From Streptomyces sp. ISL-10 (GTDB taxonomy: Bacteria; Actinomycetota; Actinomycetes; Streptomycetales; Streptomycetaceae), in NCBI RefSeq assembly GCF_018614575.1, contig NZ_JAGGOJ010000011.1:558001-622000 (forward strand): a DNA stretch of 64,000 bases. Reading direction: 5' to 3'. Shown piece after piece: positions 1 through 10,209 of this stretch. The translations under genes and the position numbers were made by a program. Positions within the stretch are counted from its first letter, which is position 1; each line of letters begins with the position of its first letter. The notes beneath the pieces were generated by a model. The model had not been told where the DNA came from and made no database searches. It saw nothing but the letters and a program-made list of their open reading frames with translations.

Positions 1-3000
1 CCTCCGAGGTCGGCGTCCTCGACATCGACCCCGCCAAGGTCGTCCGCAAGGGCCGGCTCCAGCCCGGCAAGATGTTCCTCGTCGACACCGCCGAGCACCG
101 CATCATCGAGGACGACGAGATCAAGTCCGCCCTCGCCGCCGAGGCTCCGTACGCCGAGTGGCTGGAGACCGGCGAGATCGAGCTCGAGGACCTGCCCGAG
201 CGCGAGCACATCGTCCACACCCACGCCTCGGTCACCCGCCGCCAGCAGACCTTCGGCTACACCGAGGAGGAGCTGCGCGTCATCCTGGCGCCGATGGCCC
301 GCACCGGTGGCGAGCCGCTCGGCTCGATGGGCACCGACTCGCCGATCGCCGCGCTCTCCGAGCGGCCGCGGCTGCTCTTCGACTACTTCACCCAGCTGTT
401 CGCGCAGGTCACCAACCCGCCGCTGGACGCCATCCGCGAGGAGCTCGTCACCTCGCTGCACTCCTCGCTCGGCCCCCAGGGCAACCTGCTGGAGCCGACC
501 GCCGCGTCCTGCCGCAGCGTCACCCTGCCCTTCCCGGTGATCGACAACGACGAGCTGGCCAAGCTCATCCACATCAACGCCGACGGCGACATGCCCGGCA
601 TGACGGCCGCCACGCTCGCCGGCCTCTACCGGGTCTCCGGCGGCGGCGACGCGCTGGCCGCCCGGATCGAGGAGATCTGCGCCGAGGCCGACGCCGCCAT
701 CGAGAACGGCGCGCGCCTGATCGTGCTCTCCGACCGGCACTCGGACGCCGAACACGCGCCGATCCCGTCGCTGCTGCTCACCTCGGCCGTGCACCACCAC
801 CTCATCCGCACCAAGCAGCGCACCCAGGTGGGCCTGCTGGTCGAGGCCGGTGACGTGCGCGAGGTCCACCACGTCGCGCTGCTCATCGGCTACGGCGCCG
901 CCGCCGTCAACCCGTACCTGGCGATGGAGTCCGTCGAGGACCTGGTCCGCGCCGGCACGTTCATCGAGGGCCTGGAGCCCGAGCAGGCCATCCGCAACCT
1001 GATCTACGCCCTCGGCAAGGGCGTCCTCAAGGTCATGTCCAAGATGGGCATCTCCACGGTCGCCTCCTACCGCGGCGCGCAGGTCTTCGAGGCCGTCGGC
1101 CTGGACGAGGCGTTCGTCGAGAAGTACTTCAACGGCACCGCCACCAAGATCGGCGGCGCCGGTCTCGACGTCGTCGCCAAGGAAGTCGCCGCCCGTCACG
1201 CCAAGGCCTACCCGGCCTCCGGCGTCCCCTCCGCGCACCGTGCGCTGGAGATCGGCGGCGAGTACCAGTGGCGCCGCGAGGGCGAGCCGCACCTGTTCGA
1301 CCCCGAGACGGTCTTCCGCCTGCAGCACGCCACGCGCTCCAAGCGGTACGACATCTTCAAGAAGTACACGGACCGCGTGAACGAGCAGTCCGAGCGGCTG
1401 ATGACCCTGCGCGGCCTCTTCGGCTTCAAGTCCGGCCGCGAGCCGATCTCCATCGACGAGGTCGAGCCCGTCTCCGAGATCGTCAAGCGCTTCTCCACCG
1501 GCGCCATGTCGTACGGCTCCATCTCCAAGGAGGCGCACGAGACCCTCGCGATCGCCATGAACCAGCTGGGCGCCAAGTCCAACACCGGTGAGGGCGGCGA
1601 GGACCCGGAGCGTCTCTACGACCCCGAGCGCCGCTCCTCCATCAAGCAGGTCGCCTCCGGCCGCTTCGGCGTCACCAGCGAGTACCTGGTCAACGCGGAC
1701 GACATCCAGATCAAGATGGCCCAGGGCGCCAAGCCCGGCGAGGGCGGCCAGCTGCCCGGCCACAAGGTCTACCCGTGGGTGGCCAAGACGCGTCACTCGA
1801 CGCCGGGCGTGGGCCTGATCTCCCCGCCGCCGCACCACGACATCTACTCCATCGAGGACCTGGCCCAGCTGATCCACGACCTCAAGAACGCGAACCCGGC
1901 CGCGCGTATCCACGTGAAGCTGGTGTCCGAGGTCGGAGTCGGCACGGTCGCCGCGGGTGTCTCCAAGGCGCACGCCGATGTCGTCCTCATCTCCGGCCAC
2001 GACGGCGGAACGGGCGCGTCCCCGCTCACGTCGCTCAAGCACGCGGGCGGCCCGTGGGAGCTCGGTCTCGCCGAGACCCAGCAGACGCTGCTGCTCAACG
2101 GCCTGCGCGACCGGATCGTCGTGCAGACGGACGGGCAGCTGAAGACCGGCCGCGACGTCGTCATCGCGGCGCTGCTGGGCGCCGAGGAGTTCGGTTTCGC
2201 GACCGCGCCGCTCGTCGTCTCCGGCTGCGTCATGATGCGTGTCTGCCACCTGGACACCTGCCCGGTCGGCATCGCCACGCAGAACCCGGTGCTGCGGGAG
2301 CGGTTCTCCGGCAAGGCCGAGTTCGTCGTGAACTTCTTCCAGTTCATCGCCGAGGAGGTCCGCGAGATCCTCGCCGAGCTGGGCTTCCGCAGTATCGAGG
2401 AGGCCGTCGGCCACGCCGAGCTCCTCGACACCGAGCGGGCCGTCGGTCACTGGAAGGCCCAGGGCCTCGACCTCGCCCCGCTCTTCCACGTGCCCGAGCT
2501 GCCCGAGGGCGCCGTGCGCCACCAGGTCGTCGAGCAGGACCACGGTCTGGAGAAGGCCCTCGACAACGAGCTCATCGAGCTCGCCGCCGAGGCGCTGGGC
2601 GCGGCCACCGCCGAGGACGCACAGCCCGTGCGCGCCCAGGTCGCGATCCGCAACATCAACCGCACCGTCGGCACGATGCTGGGCCACGAGGTGACGAAGA
2701 AGTTCGGCGGCGCCGGACTGTCGGACGACACCATCGACATCACCTTCACCGGCTCCGCCGGCCAGTCCTTCGGCGCCTTCGTGCCGCGCGGCATCACGCT
2801 CCGCCTGGAGGGCGACGCCAACGACTACGTCGGCAAGGGCCTGTCCGGCGGCCGGATCGTCGTCCGCCCGGACCGCGGCGCCGACCACCTCGCCGAGTAC
2901 TCGACCATCGCCGGCAACACGATCGCCTACGGCGCGACCGGCGGCGAGATCTTCCTGCGCGGCCGCACCGGCGAACGCTTCTGCGTCCGCAACTCGGGTG

Positions 3001-3416
3001 CCACCGTCGTCTCCGAAGGCGTGGGCGACCACGGCTGCGAGTACATGACCGGCGGCCACGCGGTCGTCCTCGGCGAGACGGGCCGCAACTTCGCGGCCGG
3101 TATGTCCGGCGGCATCGCGTACGTGATCGACCTCGACCGGGACAACGTCAACTCCGGCAACCTGGAGGCGATCGAGGCCCTGTCCGACGCCGACGAGCAG
3201 TGGCTGCACGATGTCGTGCGCCGCCACCACGAGGAGACCGGCTCCACCGTCGCCGAGAAGCTTCTCGCCGACTGGTCCGTGAACGCGGCCCGTTTCAGCA
3301 AGATCATCCCGACCACGTACAAGGCAGTGCTCGCCGCCAAGGACGCCGCTGAGCTCGCCGGTCTCTCCGAGCAGGAGACCACCGAGAAGATGATGGAGGC
3401 GGCGACCAATGGCTGA
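1..3416 (+). CDS. gltB: Glutamate synthase large subunit, 5'-truncated by window edge
   Basis: The large subunit of NADPH-dependent glutamate synthase (GOGAT) makes two glutamates from glutamine and 2-oxoglutarate. The reading frame is open from base 3, so the N-terminal glutamine amidotransferase domain lies partly outside; 1137 residues are visible of a family length near 1500. Seen here are the central domain, the FMN-binding synthase domain and the C-terminal beta-helix (GXGXG) domain. The 3Fe-4S cysteines are present with the family spacing C-x5-C-x4-C (bases 2226-2261). The stop overlaps the gltD start by 8 bases, so the two subunits are translationally coupled. Identification is firm; only the left end is missing. 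Confidence 0.97.
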   Translation, partial: SEVGVLDIDPAKVVRKGRLQPGKMFLVDTAEHRIIEDDEIKSALAAEAPYAEWLETGEIELEDLPEREHIVHTHASVTRRQQTFGYTEEELRVILAPMARTGGEPLGSMGTDSPIAALSERPRLLFDYFTQLFAQVTNPPLDAIREELVTSLHSSLGPQGNLLEPTAASCRSVTLPFPVIDNDELAKLIHINADGDMPGMTAATLAGLYRVSGGGDALAARIEEICAEADAAIENGARLIVLSDRHSDAEHAPIPSLLLTSAVHHHLIRTKQRTQVGLLVEAGDVREVHHVALLIGYGAAAVNPYLAMESVEDLVRAGTFIEGLEPEQAIRNLIYALGKGVLKVMSKMGISTVASYRGAQVFEAVGLDEAFVEKYFNGTATKIGGAGLDVVAKEVAARHAKAYPASGVPSAHRALEIGGEYQWRREGEPHLFDPETVFRLQHATRSKRYDIFKKYTDRVNEQSERLMTLRGLFGFKSGREPISIDEVEPVSEIVKRFSTGAMSYGSISKEAHETLAIAMNQLGAKSNTGEGGEDPERLYDPERRSSIKQVASGRFGVTSEYLVNADDIQIKMAQGAKPGEGGQLPGHKVYPWVAKTRHSTPGVGLISPPPHHDIYSIEDLAQLIHDLKNANPAARIHVKLVSEVGVGTVAAGVSKAHADVVLISGHDGGTGASPLTSLKHAGGPWELGLAETQQTLLLNGLRDRIVVQTDGQLKTGRDVVIAALLGAEEFGFATAPLVVSGCVMMRVCHLDTCPVGIATQNPVLRERFSGKAEFVVNFFQFIAEEVREILAELGFRSIEEAVGHAELLDTERAVGHWKAQGLDLAPLFHVPELPEGAVRHQVVEQDHGLEKALDNELIELAAEALGAATAEDAQPVRAQVAIRNINRTVGTMLGHEVTKKFGGAGLSDDTIDITFTGSAGQSFGAFVPRGITLRLEGDANDYVGKGLSGGRIVVRPDRGADHLAEYSTIAGNTIAYGATGGEIFLRGRTGERFCVRNSGATVVSEGVGDHGCEYMTGGHAVVLGETGRNFAAGMSGGIAYVIDLDRDNVNSGNLEAIEALSDADEQWLHDVVRRHHEETGSTVAEKLLADWSVNAARFSKIIPTTYKAVLAAKDAAELAGLSEQETTEKMMEAATNG

Positions 3417-4869
3417 CCCCAAGGGCTTCCTGACCACCGGGCGCGAGGTCGCCAAGACCCGTCCCGTCGAGGAGCGCGTCAAGGACTGGAACGAGGTCTA
3501 CCAGCCCGGCTCCCTGCTGCCGATCATCAGCAAGCAGGCCGGCCGGTGCATGGACTGCGGCATCCCGTTCTGCCACAACGGCTGCCCGCTCGGAAACCTC
3601 ATTCCCGAGTGGAACGACTACGCCTACCGCGAGGACTGGTCGGCGGCGTCCGAGCGGCTGCACGCGACCAACAACTTCCCGGAGTTCACCGGCCGCCTGT
3701 GCCCCGCTCCCTGTGAGGCGGCGTGCGTGCTGGGCATCAACCAGCCCGCCGTCACCATCAAGAACGTCGAGGTCTCCATCATCGACAAGGCGTGGGAGAC
3801 CGGTGACGTCACCCCGCAGCCGCCCGAGCGCCTGTCCGGCAAGACCGTCGCCGTCATCGGCTCGGGTCCGGCCGGTCTCGCCGCCGCCCAGCAGCTGACC
3901 CGGGCCGGCCACACGGTCGCCGTGTACGAGCGCGCCGACCGCATCGGCGGTCTGCTGCGCTACGGCATCCCCGAGTTCAAGATGGAGAAGGTGCACATCA
4001 ACCGGCGCATCGAGCAGATGCGCGCGGAGGGCACCAAGTTCCGTACGGAGGTCGAGATCGGCCGCGACATCGACGCCGCGAAGCTGCGGCGCCGGTACGA
4101 CGCGGTGGTCATCGCCGCCGGTGCGACGATCTCGCGCGACCTGCCGGTCCCGGGCCGCGAGCTCAAGGGCATCCACTTCGCGATGGAGTACCTGCCGCTC
4201 GCCAACAAGGTGCAGGAGGGCGACTTCATCGCGCCTCCGATCACCGCCGAGGGCAAGCACGTCGTCGTCATCGGCGGCGGTGACACCGGCGCGGACTGCG
4301 TCGGCACGGCCCACCGCCAGGGCGCCGCCTCCGTCACGCAGCTGGAGATCATGCCGCGTCCGGGCGAGGAGCGGTCCGCCGGCCAGCCGTGGCCGACGTT
4401 CCCGATGCTCTACAAGGTCACCTCCGCGCACGAGGAGGGCGGCGAGCGGGTCTACTCGGTCTCCACCACCCACTTCGAGGGCGACGAGGACGGCAACGTC
4501 CAGTTCCTCCACCTCGTGGAGGTGGAGTTCGTCGACGGCAAGCTGACCCAGAAGCCCGGGACCGAGCGGAAGATCCCCGCGCAGCTGGTCACGCTCGCGA
4601 TGGGCTTCACGGGCACGGACCGGTCCAACGGCCTGGTCGACCAGTTCGGCCTGGAGCTCGACGAGCGCGGCAACATCGCGCGGGACGCGGACTACGCGAC
4701 GAACGTCGACGGCGTGTTCGTCGCGGGCGACGCCGGCCGCGGCCAGTCGCTCATCGTGTGGGCGATCGCCGAGGGCCGCTCGGCGGCGCGAGGAGTGGAC
4801 CGCTACCTGACGGGCGCCAGCGAACTGCCGGCCCCGATCCGCCCGACGGACCGCGCACTGACGGTCTGA
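3409..4869 (+). CDS. gltD: Glutamate synthase small subunit
   Basis: The 486-residue small subunit of glutamate synthase passes electrons from NADPH through FAD and 4Fe-4S clusters to the large subunit. The N-terminal iron-sulfur cysteines are visible (C47, C50, C55, C59 and C98, C102, C106). The FAD-binding motif GSGPAG lies near residue 148 and the NADPH-binding motif GGGDTG near residue 287. The length is normal for the family. The ATG lies inside the last codons of gltB (8-base overlap), which fixes the start and indicates one transcript. A 13-bp hairpin follows the stop at 4909-4953. Confidence 0.97.
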   Translation: MADPKGFLTTGREVAKTRPVEERVKDWNEVYQPGSLLPIISKQAGRCMDCGIPFCHNGCPLGNLIPEWNDYAYREDWSAASERLHATNNFPEFTGRLCPAPCEAACVLGINQPAVTIKNVEVSIIDKAWETGDVTPQPPERLSGKTVAVIGSGPAGLAAAQQLTRAGHTVAVYERADRIGGLLRYGIPEFKMEKVHINRRIEQMRAEGTKFRTEVEIGRDIDAAKLRRRYDAVVIAAGATISRDLPVPGRELKGIHFAMEYLPLANKVQEGDFIAPPITAEGKHVVVIGGGDTGADCVGTAHRQGAASVTQLEIMPRPGEERSAGQPWPTFPMLYKVTSAHEEGGERVYSVSTTHFEGDEDGNVQFLHLVEVEFVDGKLTQKPGTERKIPAQLVTLAMGFTGTDRSNGLVDQFGLELDERGNIARDADYATNVDGVFVAGDAGRGQSLIVWAIAEGRSAARGVDRYLTGASELPAPIRPTDRALTV

Positions 4870-4908
4870 CCCCCTGATACGTCCCGTACAACGGCGTACG
4901 GAACTGAA

Positions 4909-4953
4909 CACGGCGCCTGCCTTGTCCCCGACCGGACCATGGCAGGCGCCGTG
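4909..4953 (+). terminator. Probable gltBD terminator
   Basis: A 13-bp perfect inverted repeat (arms 4909-4921 and 4941-4953, 19-base loop) starts 40 bases after the gltD stop. There is no clear T-run, which is common for Streptomyces terminators. Confidence 0.6.
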
Positions 4954-5046
4954 GTGCGTTCGGGTGCGGGCGTTGCACGCGGTGTTCCGGGGGTTCCGGC
5001 CCCCGCACCCCCACGCCTCACACGCCGGCGAGTCTGCTTTGCAGCC

Positions 5047-5126
5047 CGTCCGGAGATTGAGGACACCGCGCGGTGCGCGGTACCCGGGATCCGGGGCGAA
5101 GCCCGGTTTCGGGAAGGGGCGGGGCG
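5047..5126 (+). repeat. Dispersed intergenic repeat element, copy 1
   Basis: The gap 4870-5242 (373 bases) holds the gltBD hairpin and then a GC-rich element with the block CGTCCGGAGATTGAGGACAC (5047-5066) and, about 40 bases on, TTCGGGAAGGGGCGGG (5108-5123). The same two blocks recur in the same order at 31890-31983, with 18 of 20 bases identical in the first. Related elements are frequent between genes in Streptomyces chromosomes. No reading frame in the gap looks coding. Confidence 0.55.
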
Positions 5127-5242
5127 GGGAACAAGCCCCGCGCATCGGCCGGTTCGCACCCGCCGCAGCGGCCCGTTCGTGACTGCCGCCGCGGGATATC
5201 GTTCAAACCGGCGCCCACCCGGTCCGACGAAACGGAGCCCGC

Positions 5243-5959
5243 ATGCCCGTCAGCCTCCAGAAGCTCGAGCGCAGCGCCCCCGCGCTCGTGAGCCTCTACA
5301 AGACCGCGGGCGTCTCCCTTCAAAAGCATGGACTGCACGGGCAGCGCGCCGCCGTCTATCTCGTCGTCGACTACTCCGGGTCGATGAAGGACTACTACAA
5401 GGACGGCAGCGTCCAGGCACTCGCCGATCGTGTCCTCGGGCTGTCGGCCAACCTCGACGACGACGGCACCGTGCCCGTCGTGTTCTTCTCCACCGACGTC
5501 GACGCGGTCACCGACATCGCGCTGGAGAACCACCACGGCCGGATCGACGAGATCGTCTCGGGCCTCGGGCACATGGGGAAGACCAGCTATCACCTGGCGA
5601 TGGACGCCGTCATCGACCACTACACGGACAGCGGCTCGACCGCCCCCGCTCTTGTCGTCTTCCAGACGGACGGCGGCCCCATCAACAAGCTCGCCGCGGA
5701 ACGCTACCTCTGCAAGGCGGCGAAGCTGCCGCTCTTCTGGCAGTTCGTCGGCTTCGGAAACAAGCGCAGCTCGCAGTTCGACTTCCTGCGCAAGCTCGAC
5801 GAACTCGCCGTACCCGCCAGGCGTCCCGTCGACAACGCCGGTTTCTTCCACGCCGGGCTCGACCCGCGCCAGGTGCCGGATGCCGAGCTGTACGACCGGC
5901 TGCTCGGGGAGTTCCCCCAGTGGCTCGCCGCCGCACGCGCCCAGGGCATCGTCCGGTGA
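5243..5959 (+). CDS. VWA-domain protein (TerF-like)
   Basis: A 238-residue protein that is almost entirely a von Willebrand factor A domain. The metal-ion-dependent adhesion site is intact: D43-x-S45-x-S47 (in VDYSGSM), a threonine in GKTSYH and an aspartate in QTDGG. Proteins of this kind occur with the tellurium/stress (Ter) families in Streptomyces, but no terD-type gene is nearby, so the cellular role is unknown. No signal peptide or membrane segment is seen, so it is probably cytoplasmic. Its stop overlaps the GTG of the next gene (GTGA), suggesting coupling to the HutD-like protein. Confidence 0.85.
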   Translation: MPVSLQKLERSAPALVSLYKTAGVSLQKHGLHGQRAAVYLVVDYSGSMKDYYKDGSVQALADRVLGLSANLDDDGTVPVVFFSTDVDAVTDIALENHHGRIDEIVSGLGHMGKTSYHLAMDAVIDHYTDSGSTAPALVVFQTDGGPINKLAAERYLCKAAKLPLFWQFVGFGNKRSSQFDFLRKLDELAVPARRPVDNAGFFHAGLDPRQVPDAELYDRLLGEFPQWLAAARAQGIVR

Positions 5960-6537
5960 CGATGCGGCTGTTGCGGGCGGCCGGCCGGGTGGCGGTGCCG
6001 TGGAAGAACGGCGGCGGTGTGACCAGGGAGATCGCCGCCTCGCCCGAGGGCGCGCCGATGGATGCCTTCGACTGGCGGATCAGTCTCGCCGAAGTCGCCG
6101 ATGACGGGCCCTTCTCCGCGTTCCCCGCCGTGGACCGCACTCTCACCGTGGTGGAGGGGCGCGGCATGGAACTCACCGTGGGCGGCGAGCGGCTCGTCGT
6201 CGACGAGCGCTTCGTGCCGCGCGACTTCCCCGGCGACCGCGCCACCGAAGGCCGGCTGCTCGGCGGCCCGGTGGTCAACTTCAACGTCATGCACAACCGG
6301 GACCGCGCCGTCGTCATGACCTCGGTCGTACGCGGCCGACTGCCCGTGGTCGTTCCCGACCGCTCGGTCGTCGTGGCCGTCGCCCTGCGGGGCACGACGG
6401 TGCTGGAGGCGATGAGCCCCGGCGCCGGGCGCGTCACGCTCGAGCGGTACGACGCGGCGGTGCTGGACGGCCACGCGGTCGTGCTGGCGACCGACGGAGA
6501 CGCGGCTCTGGTCACGATCCGCCTCCGGGAGGCCTGA
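5956..6537 (+). CDS. HutD/Ves family cupin protein
   Basis: A 193-residue protein of the HutD family, a bicupin fold linked to histidine utilisation or environmental stress, with no proven enzyme activity. The N-terminal block PWKNGGGVTREIA, DWRISLAEV and the VVEGRG/NFNVMHNR segments are typical of the family. GTG at 5956 overlaps the VWA stop (GTGA) and is chosen for coupling; ATG at 5962, two codons on, is equally possible. No other histidine-utilisation gene is visible around it, so the family name should not be read as a pathway assignment. Confidence 0.82.
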   Translation: MTMRLLRAAGRVAVPWKNGGGVTREIAASPEGAPMDAFDWRISLAEVADDGPFSAFPAVDRTLTVVEGRGMELTVGGERLVVDERFVPRDFPGDRATEGRLLGGPVVNFNVMHNRDRAVVMTSVVRGRLPVVVPDRSVVVAVALRGTTVLEAMSPGAGRVTLERYDAAVLDGHAVVLATDGDAALVTIRLREA

Positions 6538-6708
6538 GCCGCGGCGGCCCCGAGCCCGCCCCTCTTCGCGAGCGGGCGTCTGCGAGGACCCCGGCCGATG
6601 GCGAGGCGCCGGCGGCCTGCGCTGCTGTCCACCGGATCATGTCCGCCGGCCGGCGCCATCCGAGGAAGCCCGACAGCGGATGTCCGGCTTTCGCGATTGG
6701 CTGGTGTC

Positions 6709-7182
6709 ATGACCTTCGCCCCATGGTCCGCGTTCCGGACCGCAGAGCCCGCCTTCGCCGAGATCGTCCAGCACCGCTTCGAGCGGTACAGGCACCACGT
6801 CCTCGCGACCCTCCGCAAGGACGGGTCGCCCCGCCTGACCGGCCTGGAGGTGAATTTCCGCTTCGGTGAGCTGTGGCTCGGCATGATGCCGAACTCCCTC
6901 AAGGCCCGGGACCTCCGGCGCGATCCGCGCTTCGCCCTGCACACGAATCCGGGCGCGGACGATTCCATGGACGGTGGTGACGTACGCGTCTCCGGGCGCG
7001 CGATCGAGGTGACCGACCCCGAGGAACTCGCGCGTTTCGTGGCCGCCGTCGAGCCGCCCGAGCCCTTCCACCTTTTCCGGACCGAGCCGGCCGAGGTGGT
7101 GAGGACCTGCGTCGAAGGCGATGAGCTGGTCGTGCGGTCCTGGCGTCCGGGCACGGAGGTCAGAACCGTCCGGCGACGCTGA
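6709..7182 (+). CDS. Pyridoxamine 5'-phosphate oxidase-fold protein
   Basis: A 157-residue split beta-barrel protein of the pyridoxamine-phosphate-oxidase/flavin-reductase-like type. The N-terminal segment with HHVLATLRKDGSPRLTG, the LWLGMMPNSLKARDLRRDP strand-helix block and the VRVSGRAIEVTDP strand are characteristic of family members that bind FMN or F420. The substrate is unknown. The frame is open further upstream to 6598, but homology-like sequence begins at the ATG at 6709. It is a single gene, convergent with the acyl-CoA dehydrogenase genes that follow. Confidence 0.8.
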   Translation: MTFAPWSAFRTAEPAFAEIVQHRFERYRHHVLATLRKDGSPRLTGLEVNFRFGELWLGMMPNSLKARDLRRDPRFALHTNPGADDSMDGGDVRVSGRAIEVTDPEELARFVAAVEPPEPFHLFRTEPAEVVRTCVEGDELVVRSWRPGTEVRTVRRR

Positions 7183-7190
7183 CCGGCGAC

Positions 7191-8174
7191 TCAGCCGGAC
7201 AGCAGCCGGGCCCGGCAGAGCGACGGGCTGCCCCACGCGTCCCGCAGCGGGCGGGCCTTGCGCAGCCACAGCGCGAGGTCCGGCTCGTCGGTGTATCCGA
7301 TCGCGCCGTGCAGGTGCAGCGCGGCGAGCGCCGCGGCGTACGCGGCCTCACCCGCTGCCACCTTCGCCGCCGCGATGTCCGCCCGGCTCATCGACAGCGC
7401 GGCCCCGAAGAGCACAGGACGCGCGAACTCCAGCCCGATCAGGGTGTCCGCGAGCCGGTGGCCCACCGCCTGGAAGGACCCGACCGCCACCCCGAACTGC
7501 CTGCGCTGCTTCACATACGCCACGGTGCGTTCCAGCAGCGCCAGCCCGGTGCCGAGTGACTGGGCCGCGGTCACGAGGGCGGCGACATCGGCCGCGTACG
7601 CCGCTGCCCGCGTGACCTGCGGGCCCTCGGCGAGCACCGCACCGCCGGCCTCGGGCAGGGCGAGTCGCCGTACGGGGTCCGCGGAGATCCGCAGCGGACC
7701 GTGCCGGCCTGCGGTGCGCAGCACACCGGCGCCGTCGACGGTCAGGAGCACGGACGCCGCGTCCGGGTCCAGGGCGTACGGGCCGTGACCGGCGAGCACG
7801 AGCGTGGCGATCTCCTCACCCGACACCAGCCGGGGCAGCAGCAGCTTCGCGGCCGAGGCGTCACCCAGGTCGGCGAGCCTGCCGAGCAACGCGGCCGCCG
7901 CCACCGTCTCGACCACCGGACCGGGCATCGCGTGCCTGCCCAACTCGACGAATACCAGAGCGAGTTCGGCGGTCAGCGGGCCGGCACCGTCGTACGCCTG
8001 CGGTGCCGCGAGCCCGAACACGCCCGCCTCCGCGAGCCGTGCCCAGAGCGCCGTGCCCGGCGTGCTGTCGCCCGCCGCCCACGCGCGGGCGACGGCGGGC
8101 ACGTCGGCGGCCGACAGCAGGGCGTCCAGCGACCGGGTGAAGGCCTGCTGCTCGGCGGTCGGCAGAAAACGCAT
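7191..8174 (-). CDS. Acyl-CoA dehydrogenase subunit, FadE32/FadE33-like
   Basis: A 327-residue acyl-CoA dehydrogenase, shorter than the usual 380 or more, as expected for the small partner of the heteromeric (alpha2beta2) actinobacterial steroid dehydrogenases. An N-terminal helical domain, a middle beta domain and a C-terminal helical domain with QRRQFGVAVGSFQAV are recognisable. ATG at 8174 shares one base with the stop of the upstream dehydrogenase (TGATG), so the two are made together. Within the KstR2-type cluster this fits FadE32 or FadE33, which act on CoA thioesters formed after steroid ring opening. The exact paralogue cannot be settled by eye. Confidence 0.85.
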   Translation of the reverse strand: MRFLPTAEQQAFTRSLDALLSAADVPAVARAWAAGDSTPGTALWARLAEAGVFGLAAPQAYDGAGPLTAELALVFVELGRHAMPGPVVETVAAAALLGRLADLGDASAAKLLLPRLVSGEEIATLVLAGHGPYALDPDAASVLLTVDGAGVLRTAGRHGPLRISADPVRRLALPEAGGAVLAEGPQVTRAAAYAADVAALVTAAQSLGTGLALLERTVAYVKQRRQFGVAVGSFQAVGHRLADTLIGLEFARPVLFGAALSMSRADIAAAKVAAGEAAYAAALAALHLHGAIGYTDEPDLALWLRKARPLRDAWGSPSLCRARLLSG

Positions 8175-9319
8175 CAGCGGCGGCCCTTCGGCAGGCCGAG
8201 CAGCCGCTCGGCGATGATGTCGCGCTGGATCTCGTTCGTACCGGCGTAGATCGGGCCGGCCAGTGAGAAGACATGGCCCTCGGCCCATGGGGTGTCGCGC
8301 AGTTCCCCGTCGGGGCCGAGGAGGTCGAGCGCCGTCTCGTGCAGGGCGATGTCGTACTGCGACCAGAAGACCTTGTTCAGGCTGGACTCCGCCCCGAGTC
8401 CGCCGCCCTCGGCGAGGCGGGACGCGGCGGCGAAGGCGAAGAGCTGGTAGGCGCGTGCGCCGATGACCGCATCCGCGACCCGGTCCCGCAGCGCCGTGTC
8501 CGCCGGGTCGGCCGACGCGCGCCACTGCCGCACCAGCCGGTCGGCGGCGGCGAGGAAACGGCCCGGTGAGCGCAACGTCAGACCGCGCTCGTCGCCCGTC
8601 GTGGACATCGCGATCCGCCACCCCCGGCCCGGCTCGCCGATCACGTCCTCGTCCGGGACGAAGACGTCGTCGAGGAGGAGTTCCGCGAAGGCGGGCTTGC
8701 CGTCGAGGCGCCCGATCGGCCGGACGCCCACCCCGGGCGCCGACAGGTCGAACATCAGATACGTCATGCCCTGATGAGGCCTCGCCGCGGCCGGATCGGT
8801 GCGGAAGAGGCCGAACGCGCGGTCCGCGAACGCGGCCCGCGACGACCACGTCTTGGTGCCCGAGAGCAGCCAGCCGCCGTCCGTGCGCACCGCGCGAGCC
8901 CGGAGGGAGGCGAGGTCCGAGCCCGCCTCGGGCTCGGACCAGGCCTGCGCCCACACGATCTCGCCGCGTGCTGTCGGCGGCAGGACGCGGGCCCGCTGCT
9001 CCTCGGTGCCGTGGGCGAGGAGGGTGGGGGCGAGCAGCGCGATGCCGTTCTGCGAGACCCGGCCCGGCGCGCCCGCTGCCCAGTACTCCTCCTCGAAGAG
9101 CAGCCAGCCGGTGACGTCCGCGCCGCGCCCGCCGTACCGCTCGGGCCAGGAGACCGCCGACCAGCGGCCCTCCGCGAGCCGTGTCTCCCATGCGCGATGC
9201 GCCGCGAAACCCTCCCGCGTCTCCAGCGAGGGAAGGGGCGAGGCGGGGACGTGCTCGGCGAGCCACGCTCGTGCCTCGGCGCGCAACTCCGCGTCGGCCG
9301 GGGAGAGATCGAGATCCAT
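8174..9319 (-). CDS. fadE31: Acyl-CoA dehydrogenase subunit, FadE31-like
   Basis: A 381-residue acyl-CoA dehydrogenase that resembles mycobacterial FadE31 in length and in blocks such as FEEEYWAAGAPGR, QAWSEPEAGSDLASLR and GPIYAGTNEIQ. The glutamate that acts as base in simple acyl-CoA dehydrogenases (IYEGT) is alanine here (IYAGT), consistent with a heteromeric enzyme with its partner immediately downstream. The ATG follows a GAAGGAG ribosome site. The promoter region is only 44 bases, shared with ipdF on the other strand, and contains a KstR2-type operator at 9331-9350. Expected role: dehydrogenation of CoA intermediates late in steroid C/D ring degradation. Confidence 0.87.
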   Translation of the reverse strand: MDLDLSPADAELRAEARAWLAEHVPASPLPSLETREGFAAHRAWETRLAEGRWSAVSWPERYGGRGADVTGWLLFEEEYWAAGAPGRVSQNGIALLAPTLLAHGTEEQRARVLPPTARGEIVWAQAWSEPEAGSDLASLRARAVRTDGGWLLSGTKTWSSRAAFADRAFGLFRTDPAAARPHQGMTYLMFDLSAPGVGVRPIGRLDGKPAFAELLLDDVFVPDEDVIGEPGRGWRIAMSTTGDERGLTLRSPGRFLAAADRLVRQWRASADPADTALRDRVADAVIGARAYQLFAFAAASRLAEGGGLGAESSLNKVFWSQYDIALHETALDLLGPDGELRDTPWAEGHVFSLAGPIYAGTNEIQRDIIAERLLGLPKGRR

Positions 9320-9330
9320 CGGACTCCTTC

Positions 9331-9350
9331 CCTAACAAGTGTTTGGTAGG
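9331..9350. promoter_or_regulatory. KstR2-type operator, site 1
   Basis: The imperfect palindrome CCTAACAAGTGTTTGGTAGG lies in the 44-base gap between the divergent fadE31-like and ipdF genes. Its core AACAAGTGTTTGGT matches the published mycobacterial KstR2 consensus AnCAAGnnCTTGnT at all but one defined position. A copy with 16 of 20 identical bases lies between echA20 and the SDR gene at 18764-18783. Binding by the TetR regulator at 10210 is inferred. Confidence 0.75.
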
Positions 9351-9363
9351 TTAACGTGCGGAT

Positions 9364-10179
9364 GTGACGGACAACAGGGCACAGGCGCGGATCGACGCCT
9401 CCCGGCCGCGGTACGAACCCGGTCACGGCCTGCTGAAGGGGCGTACCGCCGTCATCACGGCCGCCGCGGGCGCCGGGATCGGCGGGGCTGCCGCGCGCAG
9501 ATTCCTGGAGGAGGGCGCCCGCGTCCTTCTCTCCGACGCCCACGCCCGCCGCCTGGAGGAGACCGAGGCCGCCCTCGCCGCCGAGTTCGGCCCGGGTGCG
9601 GTCGCCGCGCTGCCCTGCGACGTCACCCGGGAGGACCAGGTCCGGCAACTGTTCGACACCGCGGTCCGGCTGCACGGCGGGCTCGACGTCGTCGTCAACA
9701 ACGCCGGGCTCGGCGGCACCGCCACGCTCGCCGACATGACCGACGACCAGTGGACCCGTGTCCTCGACGTCACCCTCAACGGCACTTTCCGCTGCACCCG
9801 GGCAGCTCTGCGCCGGCTGCGTGACGGCCCCGGCGGCGGCGTGATCGTCAACAACGCCTCCGTCGTCGGCTGGCGCGCCCAGGCCGGACAGGCCCACTAC
9901 GCCGCCGCCAAGGCGGGCGTCATGGCGCTCACCCGGTGCGCGGCGGTCGAGGCCGCCGAGTACGGCGTCCGCGTCAACGCCGTCGCGCCCAGCCTCGCCA
10001 TGCACCCCCACCTGGTGAAGGTCACCTCGGCCGAGCTGCTCGCGGAACTCACCGCACGCGAGGCCTTCGGGCGGTACGGCGAGCCGTGGGAGGTCGCCAA
10101 TGTCATCGTCTTCCTGGCATCCGGCTACTCCTCGTACCTGACCGGCGAGGTCGTCTCCGTCAGCAGCCAGCATGCGTGA
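9364..10179 (+). CDS. ipdF: Short-chain dehydrogenase, IpdF-like
   Basis: A 271-residue NAD(P)-dependent short-chain dehydrogenase. Catalytic residues S166, Y179 and K183 and the NNAGLGG motif are present; the cofactor loop is the less usual TAAAGAGIGG. The C-terminal run YSSYLTGEVVSVSSQ and NASVVGWRAQ recall Rv3559c (IpdF), the 5-hydroxyl dehydrogenase acting on HIP-CoA derivatives in steroid C/D ring breakdown. GTG at 9364 is chosen because the nearby ATG is followed at once by a stop. It is the first gene of the rightward ipdF-kstR2-fadA6 operon and is controlled by the operator at 9331-9350. Confidence 0.85.
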   Translation: MTDNRAQARIDASRPRYEPGHGLLKGRTAVITAAAGAGIGGAAARRFLEEGARVLLSDAHARRLEETEAALAAEFGPGAVAALPCDVTREDQVRQLFDTAVRLHGGLDVVVNNAGLGGTATLADMTDDQWTRVLDVTLNGTFRCTRAALRRLRDGPGGGVIVNNASVVGWRAQAGQAHYAAAKAGVMALTRCAAVEAAEYGVRVNAVAPSLAMHPHLVKVTSAELLAELTAREAFGRYGEPWEVANVIVFLASGYSSYLTGEVVSVSSQHA

Positions 10180-10209
10180 GGGGCCGGCGCCGAGGACGAC
10201 AATGGACCC

